DNA from: Methylobacterium sp. R2-1
Lineage (GTDB): Bacteria; Pseudomonadota; Alphaproteobacteria; Rhizobiales; Beijerinckiaceae
Length of the DNA: 64,000 bases
Reading direction: 5' to 3'
NCBI RefSeq assembly: GCF_014191355.1
Contig: NZ_JACHWM010000005.1
Location: 1 to 64,000, forward strand
The notes beneath the pieces were generated by a model. It searched no databases. It worked only from the letters and a program-made list of their open reading frames with translations, and was not told where the DNA came from. A program made the position numbers and the translations under genes. Shown in pieces: positions 18,420 through 27,414 of the stretch. How positions within the stretch are numbered: the stretch's first letter is position 1; each line of letters opens with the position of its first letter.

Positions 18420-19643
18420 TCACGCCGTCCCGACGCGATACTCGCGCGGCGGCGGGGTGCCGTTGATCGCGAATGCGCCGACGCTGCGCTCGCGGTAGAT
18501 CCGTGGGTTGTGCGAGGTCAGCGTGCGGGCATTGCGCCAGTAGCGGTCGAGCCCGTGCTCGGCCTTCACGGCGGAGGCGCCGAGCGCGTCGAACAGCACG
18601 GTCGTTGCCTCCAGCACGAGGTTCGTCACCACGGTCACGGCTTGGTTGACCTCGACATCGGCGAGCGCCGAGGCCGGCTCGGCGGCCTCCCGCCCCTGCG
18701 CCTGCGCTACCTCGGAGGCGCGCTGGACGCTCTCGGCCGCCTTCAGCACGATGGCGCCCGCGGCATAGGCATTTCCCCGCACCCGGCCCACCACCGCCTG
18801 AACCTGCGGATCGTCGGCGGTTCGCGCGGCATTGCCGTGGCTGTAGACCCTGGCGCGGGCCGCGACCAACCGGGCCGCATCCTCGGCCGCCGCACGGCCG
18901 ATCCCGGCGAGCGTGGCCAGATGCACGAGCTGGAAGAAGGCCATGGCATAAGGAAAGCGCGCCGTCTCCGGCTTGATCATCTCCGGCGCCAGTACGACTC
19001 CGTCGAAGCGGGCGGTGCCGCTCGCGGTCAGCGCCTGCCCGAAGCCGTCCCAGTCGTCCTCGATCGTGACGCCGGGCGCGCGAGTCGGAACTGCGGCCAC
19101 CACGGGCGCGCCCGCCTCGTCCTGCGCCGAGAGGTGGATCCAGTCGGCGAACAGAGCGCCCGTCGTGTAGAATTTTCGGCCGTCCACTACCCGCTCGCCA
19201 CCGTGTTGGCGCACCACCGTGTCGAACTGCCCGACCTTGGCCGACCCCGTCTCGGACACGCCGCTGCCGACGGTCTCGCCCGCGGCGAGCCGGGCGATCC
19301 ATCGGGCACGCCATTCCGGCGAGGCAGCGGTCAGCACATCCTCTGTGAAGCCGAAATGCGCGCGCAGCGCGTTGGTGACATTGGAATCGGCCGCCGACAG
19401 CTCGATCAGCAGGTTGAACAGTTCGGGCAGGCTCGCGCCGTGCCCGCCCACCTCAGCGGGCAGGCGCAAGGTGGTGAAGCCCCCTTCCTTCAGCCAGGCA
19501 AGTTCGGCATGGGGCAACCGACGCTCGACGTCCCGCGCGACGGCAGTGGCGCGGATCTCGGCGAAGACCGGTCTGAAGCGCGTAGCGAGTACCTCGTAGC
19601 GTTCACTCGGGCCGGCCCCCCAGCCTGCATCAACCTGCGACAT
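18420..19643 (-). CDS. acyl-CoA-dehydrogenase-fold flavin monooxygenase (DszC/SfnB-like)
   Basis: 407 residues with the acyl-CoA dehydrogenase fold: helical N-domain (about 1-120), beta domain (about 120-215, GSGVSETGSAKVG) and C-terminal helical domain. The sequence resembles the DszC/SfnB group, in which reduced flavin and O2 are used for sulfur or nitrogen oxygenation rather than acyl-CoA oxidation. The ATG at 19643 is used. The gene is monocistronic, on the edge of a sulfur-linked island that contains a second FMNH2-dependent enzyme. No flavin reductase is adjacent, so FMNH2 must be supplied in trans. The substrate is unknown; a sulfone or sulfonate is inferred from context. Confidence 0.75.
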   Translation of the reverse strand: MSQVDAGWGAGPSERYEVLATRFRPVFAEIRATAVARDVERRLPHAELAWLKEGGFTTLRLPAEVGGHGASLPELFNLLIELSAADSNVTNALRAHFGFTEDVLTAASPEWRARWIARLAAGETVGSGVSETGSAKVGQFDTVVRQHGGERVVDGRKFYTTGALFADWIHLSAQDEAGAPVVAAVPTRAPGVTIEDDWDGFGQALTASGTARFDGVVLAPEMIKPETARFPYAMAFFQLVHLATLAGIGRAAAEDAARLVAARARVYSHGNAARTADDPQVQAVVGRVRGNAYAAGAIVLKAAESVQRASEVAQAQGREAAEPASALADVEVNQAVTVVTNLVLEATTVLFDALGASAVKAEHGLDRYWRNARTLTSHNPRIYRERSVGAFAINGTPPPREYRVGTA

Positions 19644-19962
19644 CGTCCGGTCACCCTTCGCTACCCGCCGCCAGCCCGGCCCGCGAAAGCGACTCCCGAC
19701 TGCGTCCCGTTCCCGAAATCGGCTATTCTTGCTCCAAGCTCAAGCAGAACTGCGCGATTACGCTTGCGAGCCAGCAATTTCGCAAACATCAACTCTATAT
19801 ATGACGTTCTATAGACGGTCGTTCCTGCTGTTCGACATGAGCGAGAACAACATTTTCGTCGTTTCAGCGACGCATCTTCAGGCTCAGATTCCGGGCGGGC
19901 GTTTCATCGAGGACGACACGCTGACCGTCGCCCTCGTCTCGCCGTCAAACGGAGATCGACGA
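19644..19962. other. intergenic region of 319 bases
   Basis: Between the start of the DszC-like gene and the 3' end of the DUF3604 gene, both on the minus strand. It is noticeably more AT-rich around 19770-19860 than its surroundings, as expected for a promoter. A plus-strand frame of 98 codons runs across it into the next gene but has no ribosome binding site or recognisable product, so it is not called. Confidence 0.45.
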
Positions 19963-22374
19963 TCATCCTGCCGCGTCTTCCTTCGCATCGCGCCCGTTCT
20001 CGAAGGTGATGAACTGCGCCGATGACCAGACGCGGCCGCCATCGCGCTGGCGACCCGAAAAATAGACGGGCCGGAAGCCGAAGGCCGCGTTGTCCGGCTC
20101 CAAGTCGATGTGGCCGGCGACATCCCGCGGCAGCGGCTGTTCCGTCAGGCGCTCAAGAGCCAGGAACAACCCCGCGCCGCCGAGATCGCGCCGCAGGGCG
20201 CCTGCCTCGATCAACTCGCGGCCGCTGCATTCGAAGCGGAAGTCCGGCGCGTGGACGAAGGGCGCGGGCCGGCGTGGATCGCCGACCTTCACGAAGCCGC
20301 CGATCGTCCCCCCGACCAGGATGCGACATTCGCCAAGACCGCAGACGTCGATCTCGATGGCGTCGCTGTCACCGTAGGTCTCCGAGCGGAAGGCGATTTC
20401 GGTCGGGCCGGAGCGCCACGCCGCCTCCTCGGCATGTTCGAAGCCCTGCGCGCTCACCCGGCGGATGGTACCGTTGAGGATGCGGATGCGACCCTCCCAA
20501 GATGCCCAGCGATAGCGGTCCCGGATGCGCGCGCCGCCGAAGCGCAGGCGCACCAAGCGCTCGGACAAGCCGAGCTCGGCGTGGAGATCTCGCCGCCAGA
20601 TCTCGCCGGTGTGGTCATGCGCGCTGAGCTCCTCCCAACCCGCCTCGCCGAGGAACCGGTAATCGAGCCGTGCGGGGCCCACGTTCGTGAAGGCGTCGCC
20701 CTGACGGTGCGGACCGCTCCGGACGAGGACCGCGCTGCGCTCGCCGGTCGTCGCGAAGGTGTGGCGCGCCCGCAGTGCCCGGCCGACGGCGCGACGGTCG
20801 AGGCGGTCGGAGAGAATACCGGTGAGCCCGCCGCGCACGCCGAAGACCTGCACGCCCGGCGCGCCGCCGCCGGGCCGGCCGCGATGCTCGTCGCCGTTAG
20901 CGCAGACGCCGAGCCGGTAGCCCCGCGCGATCACGTCCTGATAGAGCCAATCGAACTGGCCCCAGGCGGAGGCGATCTCGACCAGCCGCTCGAGTTCGGG
21001 ATGGTGCCAGTCGGGAATGTAGCGGCGCCCGCCGACATGCGGGATGACGAGGTGATGTTCCGGGTCATGCCCGTAGGCCGCCCAGAGATCCTCGACCGGC
21101 CAGCGACCGACCTCGACGCCCTTGCCGCCCATGCTCTCGTTCCACAGGAAGGTCCGGTTGTGCTCACCCCGCTCGTTGTGCGGAAAGCCCGGTGGATCAT
21201 CACCGAGGAACAGCACCTGATGGTCGCCGCCGGCAGTCGAGCTGCCGCACCATTCCTGCACCGCGTAGGCCACGAACCGCCCGGGGGCATCGAAGGTGGC
21301 GGTCACCGCCACGCCCTCGCGCCACGCTTCGTCGGTGATCTGGAAGTCGTTGGCCGTGTAGCCGTAGACATCGAGCCCGGCCACGTCGCGGGCATAGGCA
21401 GCGTTGTAGGCCGGGCTGTTGGTGCCGACCGTGTCGTGGGCGTGGACGTGGAGATCACCGTAGAGCGCGCGCACCACCGGCGCGTCAGGAAGCCCCGTGA
21501 CGAAGGCTATGCCCTCCGAACCATCGCGGGCGCCGGGACGCGCGGCAGCGATGCGCAATTCTCCCGAGGCGCCCGGCAGATCCTCGACCCGCAGCACCGC
21601 CCAGCCCTCATCCGGCACCGCGTGCTGGCGCCGATACACCTCGGCCCCGCCCTGTGACGCCGCGATTTCAACGGACCCGCCAAGGTCGCGGACGACGTTG
21701 CCCCAGCGGTCGAGCAACGCCACGGTCAGGGGCGGTGCGATACCCTCGGCCACAAAGCGGGGAGCGCCGAGTTGGATCCGCGCCGGGGGTCCCGCAACGA
21801 TCGCGATGACCGGATCGCCCGGCACCGCCACGTAGCGTGAGGTGCCGAGCGGATCGACGTAGCAGCGGAAGCGAAAGCCGTCCTCGACGAAGGTCTGGAC
21901 GCGGGTGCCCGGCCCGCCGGCCCGTCGATCGCCCAGCCGGATGACGATGCGGTCGCCCGCATTCAGATAGCCGTCGACGACGTCAATGATCACCGCCTTC
22001 TGGAACGGCCGTTCGTGACCCTTCTGGTCGAAGCGGACGCTGAGCGATTGCACGGAGGCGGGCGACTGGCCCGGCACGAGCGGGCCGGCCTCGTACTCGG
22101 CGCTGACGTAGTTGGCGGACGACGGGTCGGCGGTCTGGAACAGCGCCCAGTCGGAGTAGAACTTGAAGGTGGCCTTGAAAGTCGCCCCGTCTGCGATGCC
22201 GCAAGCGCCGACCTCGTAGGTCAGCTCAATCTCGTGCCAGCTTCCCGCAACCAGCGTGTCGACGTTGCAGCGGACCGAGCCGAGGAAGGGGCGGTCCTTG
22301 AGCGCCTCGTAGAGCCCGGACGGCGCCACGTGCTCGCCCAGCCGCGCCCGACGCGCGCTCTCGTCCTGGATCAT
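19963..22374 (-). CDS. DUF3604-family PHP-like metallohydrolase, large
   Basis: 803-residue protein without signal peptide. Residues about 1-290 look like a beta-sandwich lead. A PHP-like core begins at about 310 with GDLHVHAHDTVGTNSPAY, then ARDVAGLDVYGYTAND, a later His-rich part (VIPHVGGRRYI) and ANGDEHRGRPG, matching the metal-binding pattern of DUF3604. The C-terminal third is beta-rich. The start at 22374 is preferred because AAGGG lies seven bases upstream; an ATG at 22389 would add five residues. It is divergent from the SoxCD operon, and function in the family is unknown. Context suggests hydrolysis of an organosulfur intermediate, but this is inference only. Confidence 0.7.
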   Translation of the reverse strand: MIQDESARRARLGEHVAPSGLYEALKDRPFLGSVRCNVDTLVAGSWHEIELTYEVGACGIADGATFKATFKFYSDWALFQTADPSSANYVSAEYEAGPLVPGQSPASVQSLSVRFDQKGHERPFQKAVIIDVVDGYLNAGDRIVIRLGDRRAGGPGTRVQTFVEDGFRFRCYVDPLGTSRYVAVPGDPVIAIVAGPPARIQLGAPRFVAEGIAPPLTVALLDRWGNVVRDLGGSVEIAASQGGAEVYRRQHAVPDEGWAVLRVEDLPGASGELRIAAARPGARDGSEGIAFVTGLPDAPVVRALYGDLHVHAHDTVGTNSPAYNAAYARDVAGLDVYGYTANDFQITDEAWREGVAVTATFDAPGRFVAYAVQEWCGSSTAGGDHQVLFLGDDPPGFPHNERGEHNRTFLWNESMGGKGVEVGRWPVEDLWAAYGHDPEHHLVIPHVGGRRYIPDWHHPELERLVEIASAWGQFDWLYQDVIARGYRLGVCANGDEHRGRPGGGAPGVQVFGVRGGLTGILSDRLDRRAVGRALRARHTFATTGERSAVLVRSGPHRQGDAFTNVGPARLDYRFLGEAGWEELSAHDHTGEIWRRDLHAELGLSERLVRLRFGGARIRDRYRWASWEGRIRILNGTIRRVSAQGFEHAEEAAWRSGPTEIAFRSETYGDSDAIEIDVCGLGECRILVGGTIGGFVKVGDPRRPAPFVHAPDFRFECSGRELIEAGALRRDLGGAGLFLALERLTEQPLPRDVAGHIDLEPDNAAFGFRPVYFSGRQRDGGRVWSSAQFITFENGRDAKEDAAG

Positions 22375-22390
22375 CAATCGGCCCTTCATC

Positions 22391-22406
22391 TCGCACTGTT
22401 GTGCGA
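22391..22406. promoter_or_regulatory. short perfect palindrome in a divergent promoter region
   Basis: TCGCAC (22391-22396) and GTGCGA (22401-22406) flank a 4-base centre, just upstream of the DUF3604 start and about 112 bases upstream of the first binding-protein gene. It could be an operator shared by the two divergent units or a short RNA hairpin. Only the symmetry supports it. Confidence 0.35.
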
Positions 22407-22517
22407 TCGGGCTATAGCCTCAGCACAGTCAGAAGTCTTGCGTAATCGGGTCAATTGTTCATAATGCAGACGGGTCTAGACAGATCTTATCTTTATCTCC
22501 CAAATAAAAGAACGATC

Positions 22518-23543
22518 ATGTTGTCTCAAGTCATCCGGTGGGCGATTCTTCTCCTCGTCACTTCAGGGACCTGCGCCGCGCAGACGCAGCCGCTTGCCGT
22601 GCGAATCGGGGCGATACCAGTGCTCGGCGCCGCACCGTTGTTCGTCGCGGAGCGGGAGGGCTGGCTCAGCGCGGGTGGACTGAAGCCTGCGGTGACGCTG
22701 TTCGATTCCGGGCCGAACGCCGTGCAGGCGGCGGCGAGCGGAACGCTCGATGTCTACGTTGCCGGTATCACGCCGGTGGCGATTGGCCGGACCCGGAGCG
22801 TCGACCTGCGGGTGGTGGCCGCCACCGCGGTCGGCGAGAGCGTGCTCGTGGCTGGCGCCAAGCTCGCTGGTCCGCTCGCCGACGGCGCGGCGCCGGCAGC
22901 AGCCTTCCGTCGCTTCCGGGAGGAGACGGGCCGCCCGGCCAAAATCGCGACACAGCCGCTCGGCTCGATTCCCTACACCAACCTGTCCTACTGGCTGCGC
23001 GAGATCCACCGGGTCGATCCGGCCGACGTGCAGATCGTGACCCTGGGTATTGACGCGGCCCAGCAGGCGATCCTCGCCGGCGCTGTCGATGCCGCGACGG
23101 TGCGGGAGCCGGGTCTCAGCATCATTCGCGAGCGCAACCCGCAGATCCGCTTGGTCGCGGGCGGCAACGACCTGTTCCCCGGGCAGCCAGGGACGGTGGT
23201 GGCGGTCCGCGGCGCCTTCCTGGAGCAGAACCCGGCCGCGGTGCGCACCCTGGTCTCGGCGATCGTGCGGGCCGTCGACCTTCTCAAGCGGGAGCCCGAG
23301 CGGGCGCTGCCTGCGGTCGAGGTCGCGCTGGGCAAGGGCATCGTCACGGCCGCCACGTTGCGCAAGGCGCTCGCGTCGCCGGCGACTCAGTACGTCGCCG
23401 ATCCACGCTCCATCGTGGCGGCGACGGGCGCGATGCTGGCCTTCCAGACCACGCTCGGCATCAGTGAGAAGACCCCGCCCACGGACGGACTTTTCGACAC
23501 CCGCTTCTTCGAGGCGGCCCAGGCCGAGGCGAGCGCGAAGTAG
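22518..23543 (+). CDS. NitT/TauT-type ABC substrate-binding protein
   Basis: 341-residue periplasmic binding protein with a Sec signal (residues 1-21, MLSQVIRWAILLLVTSGTCAA). The mature part begins VRIGAIPVLGAAPLFVA and continues with the two-lobe pattern of the NMT1/SsuA family (DSGPNAVQAAASGTLDV, TQPLGSIPYTN). ATG 22518 is preferred over in-frame starts at 22455 and 22464 because it starts the signal peptide directly. The soxC-like gene follows one base after the stop. It has no permease of its own; the nearest is in the convergent operon at 27.4-29.2 kb. Likely ligand: a sulfonate or other oxidised sulfur compound. Confidence 0.82.
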   Translation: MLSQVIRWAILLLVTSGTCAAQTQPLAVRIGAIPVLGAAPLFVAEREGWLSAGGLKPAVTLFDSGPNAVQAAASGTLDVYVAGITPVAIGRTRSVDLRVVAATAVGESVLVAGAKLAGPLADGAAPAAAFRRFREETGRPAKIATQPLGSIPYTNLSYWLREIHRVDPADVQIVTLGIDAAQQAILAGAVDAATVREPGLSIIRERNPQIRLVAGGNDLFPGQPGTVVAVRGAFLEQNPAAVRTLVSAIVRAVDLLKREPERALPAVEVALGKGIVTAATLRKALASPATQYVADPRSIVAATGAMLAFQTTLGISEKTPPTDGLFDTRFFEAAQAEASAK

Positions 23544-23544
23544 G

Positions 23545-24765
23545 ATGCGCAAGCGAATGGAGAACCGGCGCAGCTTCCTCCGCATGGCCGGCTCACTCGC
23601 CGGAGCAGGCGTCGCCACGGGCGCGCTGGCGGAGGCAAACCCCCTCGACGTGCCGCCCTGGACACGCGAGCAGGGCGCCACCGCCCCCGGCTACGGCCGG
23701 CCGAGCCCGAGCGAGACGCTCGCGCGCTACCCCCGGCTGCCGCCGCGCTTTCCCGGAGCGTCGTCCACGGTGACGCCGCTCCAGGGCCTGCACGGTATCC
23801 TGACGCCGAACGGCCTGCATTTCGAGCGCCACCATGCAGGCATCCCAGCCATCGATCCGGACCGACACCGTCTCGTCGTGCACGGCCTCGTCGAGCGCCC
23901 GCTGGCCCTCACCATGGACGACATCGTCCGCTTTCCCGCCGTCTCGCGGCTGCACTTCCTCGAATGCTCGGGCAACACGCCCTGGCTCGGGGCCAAGCCC
24001 GACTGGACGGTGCAGGACAGCCACGGCCTGATCTCCTGTGCCGAGTGGACCGGCGTCGAGCTCTCAATTTTGCTCGCCGAAGTCGGCGTAAAGCCGGGCG
24101 CGGCCTGGATCTTGGCGGAGGGAGCCGATGCCTGCGCCATGACCCGCTCGATCCCCTTCGATGCGCTCGATGGGGCGATCCTCGCCTATGCGCAGAACGG
24201 TGAGCGGCTGCGCCCGGAGCAGGGCTATCCCCTGCGGCTGTTCCTGCCGGGACTGGAGGGCAACCTGAGCATCAAGTGGCTGCGCCGCATCAAGGTCGGC
24301 GACCAGCCGTTTCAGACCCGGGAAGAGACCTCGAAATACACCGACTTGATGCCGGATGGCACGGTGCGTCAGTTCACCTTCGTGATGGAGGCCAAATCCA
24401 TCATCACCGCGCCGTCGGGCGGCCAGCATCTGCACGAGCCCGGTTTCCACGAGATCCGCGGATTGGCCTGGACCGGGCGCGGGCGGATCGCAGGCGTCGA
24501 GGTCTCGACGGACAACGGTATCTCCTGGCGGGAGGCGCATCTGGAGGGGCCGGTGCTGCCGCGCTGCCTCACCCGCTTCCGCCTGCCGTGGCGCTGGGAG
24601 GGCGGGCCCGCGCGCCTCCTGAGCCGGGCGCGGGACGAGACCGGCTACGTGCAGCCGAGCCGCGAAGCCTTGGTCGCGGTGCGCGGCACCCGCTCCTTCT
24701 ACCACAACAACGCGGTGTTCGGCTGGAGCATCGAGCCGAACGGGTCGGTGACCTATGCGGTATGA
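23545..24765 (+). CDS. soxC: SoxC-like molybdenum sulfite/sulfur dehydrogenase
   Basis: 406-residue periplasmic molybdoenzyme of the sulfite-oxidase family, closest to SoxC. The N-terminus carries a twin-arginine signal (NRRSFLRMAGS) as expected for a folded Mo-cofactor protein. The Mo-ligating cysteine is Cys141 in HFLECSGNTPW. The C-terminal dimerisation domain follows (about 290-395). The cytochrome gene starts 11 bases before its stop, so the pair is coupled as in soxCD operons. No soxXYZAB genes are in the window, so the substrate is more probably free sulfite than carrier-bound sulfane, an inference. Confidence 0.87.
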   Translation: MRKRMENRRSFLRMAGSLAGAGVATGALAEANPLDVPPWTREQGATAPGYGRPSPSETLARYPRLPPRFPGASSTVTPLQGLHGILTPNGLHFERHHAGIPAIDPDRHRLVVHGLVERPLALTMDDIVRFPAVSRLHFLECSGNTPWLGAKPDWTVQDSHGLISCAEWTGVELSILLAEVGVKPGAAWILAEGADACAMTRSIPFDALDGAILAYAQNGERLRPEQGYPLRLFLPGLEGNLSIKWLRRIKVGDQPFQTREETSKYTDLMPDGTVRQFTFVMEAKSIITAPSGGQHLHEPGFHEIRGLAWTGRGRIAGVEVSTDNGISWREAHLEGPVLPRCLTRFRLPWRWEGGPARLLSRARDETGYVQPSREALVAVRGTRSFYHNNAVFGWSIEPNGSVTYAV

Positions 24766-25327
24766 GGCGTTCCTGCCGCTCATCCTGAGCCTGGGTCTCG
24801 CGGGTCCCCTCGCGGCCGAGCCCCTCGGCATCGGCAGGCCGGCAAGCTCTGAGACCATCGCCGCCTGGGACATCGACGTGCGCCCCGACGGCCAGGGCCT
24901 GCCACCCGGCCGTGGCAGCGTGCGCGACGGAGCGGGCCTCTACGCAGCGCGCTGCGCCGCCTGCCACGGCGCCCGCGGCGAGGGGGCTGCCGCCGAGGCG
25001 CTGGCCGGCGGACTGGGCAGCCTCGCGAGTGCCAAACCGCTGCGCACCGTCGGTAGCTTCTGGCCCTACGCCACGACGTTGTTCGACTACGTGCGCCGGG
25101 CCATGCCGTTCGATGCGCCGCAATCACTCACGCCCGACGAGACCTACGCGGTCAGTGCCTACGTGCTGCACCTCAACGGCCTGCTGCCCGAAGAGGCGAG
25201 CCTCGATGCCACCTCCCTGCCGAGGGTCGCCATGCCGAACCGCGACGGCTTCACCGCCGATCCGCGGCCCGACGTCCCGCCGCCGAGCCCCCCTGCCCGG
25301 CCCACCGAGCACACGGAATCCCGATGA
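24755..25327 (+). CDS. SoxD-like monohaem cytochrome c
   Basis: 190-residue periplasmic cytochrome, the electron acceptor of the SoxC-like enzyme. A signal peptide (residues 1-21, ending PLAA) is followed by SoxD-type sequence (AAWDIDVRPDGQGLPPG), the haem-binding CAACH at 67-71 and a candidate Met ligand in RRAMPFDAPQSL. It matches only the first haem domain of SoxD; classic SoxD is longer and dihaem. The Pro-rich tail is low complexity. It overlaps SoxC by 11 bases and the next gene by 4 (ATGA). Confidence 0.85.
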   Translation: MRYEAFLPLILSLGLAGPLAAEPLGIGRPASSETIAAWDIDVRPDGQGLPPGRGSVRDGAGLYAARCAACHGARGEGAAAEALAGGLGSLASAKPLRTVGSFWPYATTLFDYVRRAMPFDAPQSLTPDETYAVSAYVLHLNGLLPEEASLDATSLPRVAMPNRDGFTADPRPDVPPPSPPARPTEHTESR

Positions 25328-26292
25328 GCCTGACCCGCCGCCAGTTCGCCGGCACCCTCGCCGCCGGCCTCACCCTCGGTCGATCCGGCCCGGCCCGTGC
25401 GGGCCGGACAGTGAAGTTGAGCTACCAGCGCTCCTCGACACTCCTCACCGTCCTGAAAGCGCGGGGCATCCTGGAGGAGCGGCTCGGCCGGCAGGGATTT
25501 GGCGTGAGCTGGCATCTCTTCACCAAGGTGCTCGAACCGATGAACACGGGCGCCGTCGATCTTCACGCGGACGTGGCGGACGCGGTGCCGGTCTTCACGC
25601 AGTCGGCTGGTGCCGCACTGACCTTCTACGCCATGGAGGGGGCTTCGCCGCGGGCCGAGGCGATCATCGTGCCCGACGAGTCACCGATCCGGACAGTCGC
25701 GGACCTCAAGGGCCGCACGGTCGGCGTCTCGAAGGGCTCGGGCTGCCACTTCATCCTCGCGGGCGCGCTGAAGCGGGCGGGACTTCGCTTCTCCGATATC
25801 CGCCCGGCCTATCTGGAGGCGGCCGACGGCCTCGCCGCGTTCGAGCAGGGCGGCATCGAGGCTTGGTCGATCTGGGACCCGTTCCTCGCCATCGTGCAAG
25901 CCAAGCGCCCGATCCGAGTACTCGCCGACGCCACCGGCCTCTCGAGCTACAACCGCTACTACACGGTCAATGACAGCTTCGCCGCCGAGCAGCCGGAGGT
26001 CGTTGCCACGGTATTCGCCGCGCTGGTCGAGGCGGGCCTCTGGGTCAAAAAGAACCCCAAGGAGGCCGCTGCCCTCCTCGCCCCGATCTGGGGCGACCTC
26101 CCGCCGGAAGTCGTCAGCACGGTCAACGAGCGGCGCTCCTACGCGGTCAGGGCGGTCGACAGGGCAGCGCTCTCCGATCAGCAGGCCATCGCCGACACCT
26201 TTCACGAAGCCGGGCTGATCCCGCGCCGGCTCGACGCCACGGCCGTGCGGATCTGGCAGCCTTCGGCCGGGCAAGGGACGGGAAGAGGCTGA
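25324..26292 (+). CDS. SsuA/TauA-type ABC substrate-binding protein
   Basis: 322-residue periplasmic binding protein. The N-terminus has a twin-arginine pattern (SLTRRQFAGTLAAGL). The mature part shows SsuA family features: KARGILEERL, FTKVLEPMNTGAVDLH, DLKGRTVGVSKGSGCHF and EAWSIWDPFLA. It starts in an ATGA overlap with the cytochrome gene and is followed after three bases by the monooxygenase, an arrangement like ssuA-ssuD. It is the second binding protein in this operon without its own permease. The ligand is likely an alkanesulfonate or similar compound. Confidence 0.85.
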   Translation: MSLTRRQFAGTLAAGLTLGRSGPARAGRTVKLSYQRSSTLLTVLKARGILEERLGRQGFGVSWHLFTKVLEPMNTGAVDLHADVADAVPVFTQSAGAALTFYAMEGASPRAEAIIVPDESPIRTVADLKGRTVGVSKGSGCHFILAGALKRAGLRFSDIRPAYLEAADGLAAFEQGGIEAWSIWDPFLAIVQAKRPIRVLADATGLSSYNRYYTVNDSFAAEQPEVVATVFAALVEAGLWVKKNPKEAAALLAPIWGDLPPEVVSTVNERRSYAVRAVDRAALSDQQAIADTFHEAGLIPRRLDATAVRIWQPSAGQGTGRG

Positions 26293-26295
26293 GCC

Positions 26296-27342
26296 ATGAC
26301 GCACCCGCTCCGCTTCGGCGTCTGGGCCCCGGTCCACGGCTCCCGCGCCGCTCGCCACGATCCGGACGAGCCACACGACGCCTCGTGGGCACGCAACCGC
26401 GCCGTCGTGCTTGAGGCCGAACACCTCGGCTACGATTCCGTCCTCGTCGCCCAGCACACGGTGAACCCCTACGACGAGACCAGGGACCAGTTGGAGGCCT
26501 GGACTGCCTCCGCCGCCCTGGCGGCGCTGACGGATCGGATCGAGATCATCGCGGCGATCAAGCCGGGGCTCTATCACCCCGTCGTGCTCGCCAAGATGGC
26601 GCTTCAAATCGAGCACGTCAGCCAGGGGCGCTTCGCCCTCAACCTCGTCAATGCCTGGAACCGCGCCGAATTCGAACAGGCCGGCCTTCCGTTTCCGGCC
26701 CATGACGAGCGCTACGCCTACGGTCGCGAGTGGATCGCCCTCGTCGATCGGTTGCTGCGGGGCGAGCGGGTCGGCTTCGAAGGCCGGCATTTCCGCGTCG
26801 AAGACTATCAACTCAAGCCGGCTGGTACGTATCGGCCGCGGCCGACACTCTACGTCGGCGGCGAATCCGAGCCGGCCCGCGCGCTGGTCGCCGACCACGG
26901 CGACGTCTGGTTCATCAACGGTCAGCCCTTGGAAGCGGTCGCCGATCTCATCGCTGACGTCGCCCGTCGCCCGGCCGCTGCGGGCCGCTTGCGCTACGGC
27001 CTCTCAGCCTTCGTGATCGCCCGAGAGACGGACGCGGAAGCAAAGGAAGAATTCGCCCGGCTGCTCGACTTGAGCCGCCGCGACGAGGCCCTCCGCGCCG
27101 ACACTCGGGCACGCACGGACGCCGCGAGTGTGATGTTCGCCAAGACCGACGCAGCCGCCTCGCACCATGTCGGCACCAACGGCGGCACGGCTGCCGGGCT
27201 CGTGGGCAGCTACGACGCCGTGGCGGAGCGCATTCGCGCCTTCCACGCCGCTGGGATCGAACTGTTCATGCTGCAGTTCCAGCCGTTCGAGGCGGAGATG
27301 CGCCGCTTCGCCGAGCAGGTGTTTCCGCGCGTGCGGGTGTGA
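26296..27342 (+). CDS. luciferase-like FMNH2-dependent monooxygenase (SfnG/SsuD-like)
   Basis: 348-residue TIM-barrel flavin monooxygenase of the bacterial luciferase-like family. Members such as SsuD and SfnG cleave C-S bonds of alkanesulfonates or dimethylsulfone and release sulfite or sulfinate. Visible signatures include LTDRIEIIAAIKPGLYHP, HVSQGRFALNLVNAWN and HDERYAYGREWI, close to the SfnG/SsuD pattern. It ends the soxCD operon and is co-directional with it. A flavin reductase is not encoded here. The exact substrate cannot be read from sequence. Confidence 0.82.
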   Translation: MTHPLRFGVWAPVHGSRAARHDPDEPHDASWARNRAVVLEAEHLGYDSVLVAQHTVNPYDETRDQLEAWTASAALAALTDRIEIIAAIKPGLYHPVVLAKMALQIEHVSQGRFALNLVNAWNRAEFEQAGLPFPAHDERYAYGREWIALVDRLLRGERVGFEGRHFRVEDYQLKPAGTYRPRPTLYVGGESEPARALVADHGDVWFINGQPLEAVADLIADVARRPAAAGRLRYGLSAFVIARETDAEAKEEFARLLDLSRRDEALRADTRARTDAASVMFAKTDAAASHHVGTNGGTAAGLVGSYDAVAERIRAFHAAGIELFMLQFQPFEAEMRRFAEQVFPRVRV

Positions 27343-27363
27343 GACCGGCCGATCTGATGCCAT

Positions 27364-27387
27364 CGGCCCCGCCGCGCGATGGGGCCG
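27364..27387. terminator. GC-rich hairpin between convergent operons
   Basis: CGGCCCC (27364-27370) pairs perfectly with GGGGCCG (27381-27387) around a 10-base loop, in the 72-base gap between the convergent monooxygenase and ATPase genes. It could work as a bidirectional terminator; there is no clear T-run. Confidence 0.45.
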
Positions 27388-27414
27388 GTGCGGTTCCACC
27401 CGGAGTGGTTCGGT

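Noticed and set aside
22518..27342. Complete sox thiosulfate-oxidation operon
   Set aside because: Only SoxC- and SoxD-like genes are present; soxXYZAB are absent from the window.
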